From Acidobacteriota bacterium (GTDB lineage: Bacteria > Acidobacteriota > Terriglobia > UBA7540), in NCBI GenBank assembly GCA_021789565.1, contig JAJYJL010000522.1, positions 1-6,337 of the forward strand: a stretch of DNA of 6,337 nucleotides, written 5' to 3'. Positions 1-6,337 of this stretch are shown one piece after another. Below the pieces are notes generated by a model that did no database searches, was not told where the DNA came from, and saw only the letters and a list, made by a program, of their open reading frames with translations. Made by a program: the position numbers and the translations under genes. Each line of letters opens with the position of its first letter. The stretch's first letter is position 1.

Positions 1-399
1 CAAGCTGACGACGTGCTTTACTCCAAGCTCCGGCCATACCTGCGGAAAGTCACGGTGGCTGGATTCGACGGGGTGTGTAGCGCCGATATGTACCCCATCC
101 GAGTAAACAAGTCGGTTCTGGACCCACAGTACGCCGCATGGGTGCTGCTTTCAGATGAGTTCACGAATTATGCTGACGAAGAGTCCCGACGTGCACGGAT
201 GCCCAAACTAAATCGGGAGCAACTGTTTGCGTGGGCGGCTCCCATTCCTTCACTGAGCGACCAACAGCGCATCGCCGCATTCTTGACCGAACAAATGACC
301 TCGGCTGAACGAGCGCGCAAGGCCATCGAAGAAGAATTGGACGCCATCAACAATCTGCCCGCCGCCTTTTTGCGCCGGGCATTCAACGGAGAAATGTAG
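1..399 (+). CDS. hsdS: Type I restriction-modification specificity subunit HsdS, C-terminal part (5' end outside window)
   Basis: The reading frame is open from base 1 and ends at TAG 397-399, giving 132 visible codons, so the gene starts to the left. It reads as the second half of a target recognition domain followed by the conserved helical spacer of HsdS. Near the start is the family hallmark DVLYSKLRPYLRK (residues 4-16). Later comes PIPSLSDQQRIAAFL (about 82-96), the usual end of a recognition domain, then a charged helix (about 97-118) and the typical C-terminus LPAAFLRRAFNGEM. In the family, HsdS recognises the split DNA target and docks two HsdM subunits. A GTG at 13-15 is an internal codon, not the true start. 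The next gene begins 28 bases on. It could pair with the hsdM at 1142 or with another hsdM upstream; the window cannot decide. Identification is firm; partnership is inferred. Confidence 0.9.
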   Translation, partial: QADDVLYSKLRPYLRKVTVAGFDGVCSADMYPIRVNKSVLDPQYAAWVLLSDEFTNYADEESRRARMPKLNREQLFAWAAPIPSLSDQQRIAAFLTEQMTSAERARKAIEEELDAINNLPAAFLRRAFNGEM

Positions 400-427
400 C
401 TATTCTTGGAAAAGGGGGACCCAAATC

Positions 428-1015
428 GTGACGCGCGGGAAAACGATTGTTTTCATTGATAATTCAAACATATTTCACGGGTGTAAGGCGGCAGGCTGGA
501 GGCCCGACGCTAAGAAGTTAATCGAATTAATAGAAACGCGAGGTAGCATTTGGCAGACAATTTTCTTCGCCTCGGCAACCGATCCTCCTCGTTTCCGGCA
601 GACGAATTTCTACAAGTTTTTGAAAGAGTCTCTTCACTTTGAGACGGTGATTCTGGGACTTTCGCGGCGCACTATCCGCTGTCGCAAATGCGGTGATATT
701 CGCACCTCATATGCTGAGAAAGGAGTTGACGTTGCCCTTGCCACACGGTTTCTCAGCTTGGCGAACACCCGGACATATGAAACCGCAGTGTTGGTTTCCG
801 GAGACAAAGATTACTTAGAAACTGTACGGGCAGTGAAATCGATGGGAATGAGAGTAGAAATCTATTCCTGGAGGGGTGCAATAGGCAAGGAACTAGCCTC
901 AGAGTCTTCTGCGGATATAGTTTATCTAGATGATTACAGGGGTGATCTGCAACTGGAAGGCCCACCAGATGAAGACGCCGAGCGGCTATTGGAGGCCGAA
1001 CCACAGAATGAATGA
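428..1015 (+). CDS. NYN-domain (LabA/DUF88-like) putative ribonuclease
   Basis: This 195-residue protein starts at GTG 428, with a strong AAGGGGG ribosome site at 412-418. It shows the acidic core of NYN/PIN-like nucleases: FIDNSNIF at 9-16 (D11, N12, N14), KGVDVALA at 98-105 (D101) and VSGDKDY at 123-129 (D126, D128). These residues would hold a metal ion for RNA cleavage. A C85-x-x-C88 pair just before KGVD could be part of a zinc knuckle, but no second pair is obvious. After the fold there is an acidic tail (about 168-195). No signal peptide or membrane segment is visible, so it is cytoplasmic. It sits between hsdS and hsdM in the same direction, which suggests a role in defence. The gene looks more A/T-rich than hsdM, with TTA and ATA codons, hinting at separate acquisition. 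Fold assignment is good; substrate and function are unknown. Confidence 0.8.
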   Translation: MTRGKTIVFIDNSNIFHGCKAAGWRPDAKKLIELIETRGSIWQTIFFASATDPPRFRQTNFYKFLKESLHFETVILGLSRRTIRCRKCGDIRTSYAEKGVDVALATRFLSLANTRTYETAVLVSGDKDYLETVRAVKSMGMRVEIYSWRGAIGKELASESSADIVYLDDYRGDLQLEGPPDEDAERLLEAEPQNE

Positions 1016-1116
1016 CTCAATGGAACCCTGCACAGCAAGTGGTTACTCGGATTCCATCGTCAGGACTCAGTATGATTAGACGGCACCGGTATCTTCAACA
1101 ACCCGTGCTAAGAACG

Positions 1117-1154
1117 AAGGAGCCATGTTGAACGGGCGCATATGGAACTCATGA
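1117..1154 (+). promoter_or_regulatory. Candidate translation leader of hsdM
   Basis: A clear AAGGAG lies at 1117-1122, but it is 19 bases from the hsdM ATG at 1142 and 28 from the in-frame ATG at 1151, too far for either. Just after it, ATG 1125 opens a nine-codon frame (MLNGRIWNS) whose TGA at 1152-1154 overlaps the ATG at 1151 in an ATGA arrangement. This may be a coupled leader peptide, though the two-base spacing from AAGGAG to ATG 1125 is short. The arrangement is seen directly; its function is inferred. Confidence 0.3.
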
Positions 1155-2695
1155 AACAGAAGCTGACGCAAAATAATCTCAGACAGTTCAATGGCCAGCA
1201 ATCGCTTAACAGTGCCGTCAAATCCATCTGCGACATTATGCGGCGCTCGAATTGCGCCGGGGCGCTGCAATACGTTCCTGAACTGACCTGGATTCTTTTC
1301 CTGCGTATCTTGGACGAACGGGAGACACACGAAGCGGAAACGGCGGAAGCGGTCGGCGCGGATTACCGCCCTTCACTCGAATCACCTTACCGCTGGCAGG
1401 ACTGGGCAGCCCCGGAAGGCCCAAAACGCATTGAACTGCAAAATGGATCGCTCGGAGCATTCAAGGGCTTTGTTGATACCGATCTTATTCCGCACCTGAA
1501 AGGCTTGCGCGAACACCCCAACGCCACAGCGCGGCAGAAGGTCATCTCTGAAATCTTCTCCGGCATCGAACGGACGCGCATTGACACGGAGCGGAACTTC
1601 CTGGACGTGCTCGATAAGGTCCACGAGATCAGCAACGACAACGTGGACACGACACACGTCTTTACCCTCTCGCAAGTCTATGAAGGCTTGCTCTTGAAGA
1701 TGGGCGAGAAGGGCAATGACGGAGGCCAGTTCTTTACGCCGCGTGAGATTATCCGGGCTATGGTAAGCGTGATTAACCCCAAGATTGGCGAGACTGTTTA
1801 TGATCCGGGTTGCGGCACCGGTGGGTTTCTGGCGCAATCATTCGAGCACATGGCGGGGTCAAACAATCAGCACATCTCATCACCCGACCAACTCGACACG
1901 CTGAAGCAGCACACATTCTATGGACGGGAAAAGGACAATGCGATTTATCCCATTTCGCTCGCCAACCTTGTGCTGCACGGCATTGATGAGCCGCACGTCT
2001 GGCACGGCAACACGCTTACGGGAGCCGAAACATACGGCGGATTATTCAGAGGCGCACCGGCGCTTTATGACATCGTTCTGATGAATCCGCCCTTTGGCGG
2101 TAAAGAAGGCAAAGAGGCCCGGACGCGGTTTGCTTACAAGACTGGTGCGACCCAGGTCCTCTTTTTGCAGCACGTGATCGACAGCCTGAAGCCGGGCGGA
2201 CGCTGCGGGATTGTACTTGATGAAGGCGTGCTCTTCCGCACGAACGAAACGGCCTTTGTCCAGACCAAGCGAAAACTCTTGGACGATTGTGACCTGCGGT
2301 GCATTGTAAGCCTACCAGGCGGTGTCTTTACTGCGGCAGGTGCAGGTGTGAAAACCAACCTGCTTTTCTTCACCAAGGGAACATCCACGGAACGAGTCTG
2401 GTACTATGATCTTTCCGATATCAAAGTCGGAAAGAAAACTCCCTTCACAATCGATAAGTTCGAGGACTTCTTCCGCCTGCTCCCCACACGCGGCGATAGT
2501 GAGCGAAGCTGGACATTATCCCGCCAGGAAATTGAAGAGAAGAATTACGACCTTAAGGCCGTCAACCCCAACGCCAAAAGCAACGAAGACACCCGCACTC
2601 CCGTAGAGTTGCTGGACCTCATCGAAGCCAAAGGCAAGGAGGTTGCTGAGGCATTGAGCGTACTTCGGTCCCAGACCAAAAGTCTTACGAAATAG
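1142..2695 (+). CDS. hsdM: Type I restriction-modification DNA methyltransferase subunit HsdM (N6-adenine)
   Basis: This is a complete 517-residue protein of normal HsdM length. It transfers a methyl group from S-adenosylmethionine to adenine within the site chosen by HsdS. The N-terminal helical HsdM domain covers about 20-160. GGQFFTP at 194-200 leads into the catalytic domain. DPGCGTGG at 221-228 is the AdoMet-binding motif I, and NPPF at 315-318 is the catalytic motif IV typical of N6-adenine methylases. The C-terminal part (about 420-517) holds the helices that normally contact HsdS. A TAA in frame at 1109-1111 limits the start to ATG 1142 or ATG 1151; 1142 is used here, but neither has a well-spaced ribosome site. 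It follows the NYN gene after 126 bases and is followed after 2 bases by the next gene. All motifs are intact, so activity is likely. Confidence 0.95.
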   Translation: MELMKQKLTQNNLRQFNGQQSLNSAVKSICDIMRRSNCAGALQYVPELTWILFLRILDERETHEAETAEAVGADYRPSLESPYRWQDWAAPEGPKRIELQNGSLGAFKGFVDTDLIPHLKGLREHPNATARQKVISEIFSGIERTRIDTERNFLDVLDKVHEISNDNVDTTHVFTLSQVYEGLLLKMGEKGNDGGQFFTPREIIRAMVSVINPKIGETVYDPGCGTGGFLAQSFEHMAGSNNQHISSPDQLDTLKQHTFYGREKDNAIYPISLANLVLHGIDEPHVWHGNTLTGAETYGGLFRGAPALYDIVLMNPPFGGKEGKEARTRFAYKTGATQVLFLQHVIDSLKPGGRCGIVLDEGVLFRTNETAFVQTKRKLLDDCDLRCIVSLPGGVFTAAGAGVKTNLLFFTKGTSTERVWYYDLSDIKVGKKTPFTIDKFEDFFRLLPTRGDSERSWTLSRQEIEEKNYDLKAVNPNAKSNEDTRTPVELLDLIEAKGKEVAEALSVLRSQTKSLTK

Positions 2696-2697
2696 AC

Positions 2698-3564
2698 ATG
2701 GCTCGTCACACCAGGTTCGATTCGAGGTTTGAAACACCCGCGAGAAATCAGGAGCCTTGGGATGTTTCCGAACCGAGTGCACCAGGCCGCCCGTCAAAAG
2801 GAACGCTCTTAGCTGATTTGGGCAAGTTCATTCGGGAAGCCCAAAAGATGCTGGAGGCTTTTGAACATGGCAGAAGTTCATATATAGGGTATGCAGCCCT
2901 TCTCAGAGAGAAGATACAGTGTTGCCTTGTTGACATCGGCAAACCCGCGCAAGATGAGTTGCGGATGATTGCTGCGTTAGACCTCAGTCCTCCCCAAGGT
3001 TTAGACGAATACTACAGAAGAGGTGTCCAAGACCACCAGAACGATCCAGAATTCTATCGGCTCCAGCTTGAGCACGATACAACCACCCCGCCAAAGATTC
3101 GCTTGATGATTGACCTGCTTGAGCAAGTGAGAAGTAAGATGTTAGGCGTCATTCCAGCGGAATCAGGTGCAAAGCATACGGTGAATTCCAGAAAGAAACG
3201 TGTTGCCGCAGGAGCAAGGAAGGAACCCGGCAGACCGGACGCAGAAAAGAATCTATCGCCGTCCGAGCGGCGCGCTCAGACAACGGCGAAGCTCATTGCG
3301 GAGCTTAGCTGTTTAAAGCCTCGAATGACCGGAAGCGAAACTGATTACACGCAACTGAGAAGCGAAAATCCGCACTTTCTTACGTTCCGCATTGCTGCAA
3401 AACATCCTGAACTTAAAGAAAAGGTGCTGAATCTTCAGGACCACACCCGATACATTAGGCTTGCACAAGAGCTTTCCGCTGCTCATTACGGACGTGCGTT
3501 AAGCACTGTGCAGACAGATTGGAAGAAGCGTAAACTCCGCAACGCCAGCAATCTGGAACAATAA
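2698..3564 (+). CDS. Unrecognised basic protein coupled to hsdM
   Basis: I do not recognise this 288-residue protein. It starts at ATG 2698, two bases after the hsdM stop, with no clear ribosome site, so it is probably translated by coupling to hsdM. The N-terminal part (about 29-150) begins with PGRPSKG and is mostly predicted helix. A basic linker (about 158-180, with SRKKR) follows. A second part (about 177-280) begins with PGRPDAEK and is again helical, rich in Lys, Arg and His, and ends with DWKKRK. The two PGRP-led halves could be related segments, and the GRP triplets in basic surroundings resemble AT-hook cores, so DNA binding is possible. It has no visible catalytic motif, signal peptide or membrane segment. 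Its position suggests an accessory role in the R-M locus. It is not a recognisable HsdS or HsdR. The gene is well supported; its function is unknown. Confidence 0.8.
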   Translation: MARHTRFDSRFETPARNQEPWDVSEPSAPGRPSKGTLLADLGKFIREAQKMLEAFEHGRSSYIGYAALLREKIQCCLVDIGKPAQDELRMIAALDLSPPQGLDEYYRRGVQDHQNDPEFYRLQLEHDTTTPPKIRLMIDLLEQVRSKMLGVIPAESGAKHTVNSRKKRVAAGARKEPGRPDAEKNLSPSERRAQTTAKLIAELSCLKPRMTGSETDYTQLRSENPHFLTFRIAAKHPELKEKVLNLQDHTRYIRLAQELSAAHYGRALSTVQTDWKKRKLRNASNLEQ

Positions 3565-3567
3565 CTG

Positions 3568-3634
3568 AACTCCCCACTAAAATCCCCACTATACCCTACT
3601 TTACCCCAGCAAAATCCCCAGCAAACTCCCCATT
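3568..3634 (+). repeat. Six degenerate C-rich direct repeats
   Basis: Immediately after the 288-residue gene lie six units of 10-12 bases at 3568-3578, 3579-3590, 3591-3600, 3601-3610, 3611-3622 and 3623-3634. Their shared form is close to AAAATCCCCACT or AAAATCCCCAGC. The second and fifth are nearly identical; the third and fourth are shortened and diverged. The array is non-coding on the + strand. It could be a protein-binding array, a remnant of slippage or part of the element's integration region. The repeats are seen directly; their role is unknown. Confidence 0.7.
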
Positions 3635-3667
3635 TGTGCGGAGAGATAATTGTAAGCGCATGGCAGA

Positions 3668-3778
3668 TTGAGTAAGGCTACCCGTGATCTCTGGCGGCAG
3701 CGCCTTAAGGACCCTAGCGAAGTTGCCAAAGTACCTGAGCGGTTTCGGCGCGAAGCGGAGAGGTTACTGACCGATTGA
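3668..3778 (+). CDS. Possible small basic protein (36 aa), TTG start
   Basis: A 37-codon frame runs from TTG 3668 to TGA 3776-3778. The product (SKATRDLWRQRLKD near its start, RREAERLLTD at its end) is strongly basic and amphipathic, and looks more protein-like than a random frame. A TAA at 3653-3655 blocks extension, and the only start is TTG with a poor ribosome site. It may be a real small protein or the remnant of a longer one. It lies in the accessory region before the recombinase, where small regulators or directionality factors are sometimes found. No family is recognised. Confidence 0.3.
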   Translation: MSKATRDLWRQRLKDPSEVAKVPERFRREAERLLTD

Positions 3779-3822
3779 AATCGCAAGCGATACGCGGTGA
3801 TCCATAGCAACGGGCAAGTTCT

Positions 3823-4066
3823 ATGGCAACGAAGATCAAATTCGAGCAGTCTGTCACGGGAGATAACCCGACGACGCCGGAGGAAATTCAATTTGCCGAT
3901 CAGGTTCTGGCTCGACTCATTGCAGCCGCTTATGCCGCAGATCACCCGGAACTTTTTGGAGAGCGATCTTGTGACGCGCATATAATGGGGAAGCCGTCTC
4001 CCGACGTATCCGGTCCGAGCTTTTGCGGGCCACGGAATGAGGGAATCACAACGGCAGGAGAAAATG

Positions 4067-4083
<17 letters not shown>
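3823..4083 (+). CDS. Small hypothetical protein (86 aa) upstream of recombinase
   Basis: The frame runs from ATG 3823 to TAG 4081-4083. The first half looks like a genuine soluble protein: TPEEIQFADQVLARLIAAAY (about 18-37) forms a good amphipathic helix, followed by ADHPELFGER. The second half (about 49-86) is low in structure and lies over a probable recombinase promoter, so it may be read-through sequence. The start has no clear ribosome site. The end overlaps the recombinase start by about 17 bases, allowing translational coupling. I recognise no family. A role in controlling the recombinase is only suggested by position. Confidence 0.45.
3957..3986 (+). promoter_or_regulatory. Probable sigma70-type promoter of the recombinase gene
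   Basis: A perfect TATAAT lies at 3981-3986. TGGAGA at 3957-3962 (4 of 6 matches to TTGACA) stands 18 bases upstream. Transcription would start near 3993, leaving a leader of roughly 70 bases before the recombinase ATG. It lies inside the 86-codon frame, so the recombinase can be expressed independently of the upstream cargo. The -10 is strong and the -35 modest. Confidence 0.5.
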
Positions 4084-5806
<1,723 letters not shown>

Positions 5807-5811
5807 CAAAC

Positions 5812-5841
5812 ATCATACCTGATGACGTAATGTGCTGACAA
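5812..5841 (-). promoter_or_regulatory. Promoter of the initiator tRNA
   Basis: Read on the - strand, TTGTCA (5836-5841) and TATGAT (5812-5817) each match the sigma70 consensus at 5 of 6 positions, with an 18-base spacer. Transcription is predicted to begin near 5805-5807, essentially at the mature tRNA 5' end. Confidence 0.7.
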
Positions 5842-5893
5842 CGCCTTTGTGTTTTCCTTGCGAAATTTTGCCAGCTAGAGTATTTATAAATCG

Positions 5894-5911
5894 GATGCAT
5901 AAATTTGCATG
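5894..5911 (+). promoter_or_regulatory. Candidate ARG box overlapping the argR start
   Basis: GATGCATAAATTTGCATG is an 18-base imperfect palindrome (ATGCA, six-base spacer, TGCAT). It resembles the ARG box bound by ArgR hexamers (TGAAT, A/T core, ATTCA), differing at three core positions. It covers the argR start codon, which would fit autorepression. A perfect palindrome ATTTATAAAT at 5882-5891 lies upstream, but its centre is 16 bases away instead of the usual 21, so it may be a promoter element (TATAAA 5885-5890) rather than a second box. Confidence 0.45.
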
Positions 5912-6337
5912 GACAAGCTCTATCGACGTACTCAAATTCTGGATTTACTGAAAAGGGAGCCAGTTGCCACGCAGGCGGAATTGTGTGACAAGCTTGCCCG
6001 CCGCGGAATCCAGGTAACGCAGGCGACGGTTTCACGCGATATTGAAGAGCTGGGTCTGATCAAGACTCGCAAGGGCTATCTTGCCCCTGCCGCGACGGGT
6101 TCGGCAAAGCCAGTCCAGCCTCCATTGCCGATCGTCTTGAAGGAGTTTCTCAGGGACGTTCGCAAGGCGGCCAACATGGTTGTGATCAAGACGCACCCGG
6201 GGAATGCGCACTCGGTAGCAGTGGCGCTGGATGCTGAGCAGTGGTCAGAGGTTGTGGGAACGGTGGCCGGAGACGATACAATCTTTATTGCCACAGGCAG
6301 CCCGCAGGAGGCCGCTCGCATTCGCAAGAAGATCATT
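5909..6337 (+). CDS. argR: Arginine repressor ArgR (3' end outside window)
   Basis: The frame runs from ATG 5909 through the last base, 143 codons without a stop; the family is usually about 150-156 residues, so roughly ten are missing. ArgR binds DNA as an arginine-loaded hexamer and represses arginine biosynthesis. The N-terminal winged helix (1-60) contains the recognition helix TQATVSRDIEELG (37-49). A Pro/Ala linker (about 58-75) leads to the C-terminal domain, with PGNAHSVA (98-105) and the arginine-binding GDDT (121-124). No ribosome site precedes the ATG, so translation may be leaderless or weak. The gene diverges from the tRNA across 102 bases and belongs to the host chromosome rather than the element. 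Confidence 0.93.
   Translation, partial: MDKLYRRTQILDLLKREPVATQAELCDKLARRGIQVTQATVSRDIEELGLIKTRKGYLAPAATGSAKPVQPPLPIVLKEFLRDVRKAANMVVIKTHPGNAHSVAVALDAEQWSEVVGTVAGDDTIFIATGSPQEAARIRKKII

Noticed and set aside
1071..1076. TATGAT as a -10 box for hsdM
   Set aside because: No acceptable -35 hexamer lies 16-18 bases upstream and there is no TG extension, so it is not better than chance.
1382..1837. A 151-codon open frame on the - strand
   Set aside because: It lies wholly inside hsdM, antisense to conserved methylase motifs, and resembles no protein family.
3568..3634. CRISPR array
   Set aside because: Units are only 10-12 bases and contiguous, with no unique spacers of normal length and no cas genes.
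3780..3791. Inverted repeat ATCGCAAGCGAT as a terminator
   Set aside because: The five-base stem with a two-base loop cannot form a stable hairpin and no T-run follows.
4037..4066. ATG 4037 as the recombinase start
   Set aside because: It lacks a well-spaced ribosome site, whereas AGGAG at 4056-4060 fits ATG 4067, and the extra residues are not typical of the family.

Overview
The window looks like the right-hand end of an integrated genetic element joined to ordinary chromosome. Base composition is moderately GC-rich. The chromosomal side carries an ArgR-type arginine repressor and an initiator tRNA, so the host is a bacterium. The ArgR and codon style would fit Acidobacteriota or a similar soil lineage, but that is a guess, since no marker here fixes the taxon.

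Layout, all protein genes on the + strand: (1) 1-399, the C-terminal part of a type I restriction-modification specificity subunit (HsdS), entering from the left; (2) 428-1015, a NYN-domain (LabA/DUF88-like) putative ribonuclease with a CxxC pair; (3) 1142-2695, a complete type I DNA methyltransferase subunit (HsdM); (4) 2698-3564, an unrecognised 288-residue basic protein starting 2 bases after hsdM; (5) 3565-4066, a cargo/integration junction with six degenerate C-rich repeats, two possible small ORFs and a good promoter; (6) 4067-5773, a large serine recombinase; (7) 5730-5806 on the - strand, a complete initiator tRNA-Met(CAU) with its own promoter; (8) 5909 to the window end, argR, open at the right edge.

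The key structural point is that the last 14 codons and the stop of the recombinase are read from the 3' half of the tRNA gene in antisense. Its stop codon overlaps the anticodon by two bases. This marks the tRNA as the likely attachment site and the end of the element. The cargo is a type I R-M locus with a NYN protein placed between hsdS and hsdM and an unknown protein coupled behind hsdM. I read it as a mobile defence module: HsdM and HsdS would methylate and recognise DNA, the NYN protein may cleave RNA, and the recombinase would move the block. No hsdR is visible; it may lie to the left, outside the window. ArgR and the tRNA are host genes and not part of the module.
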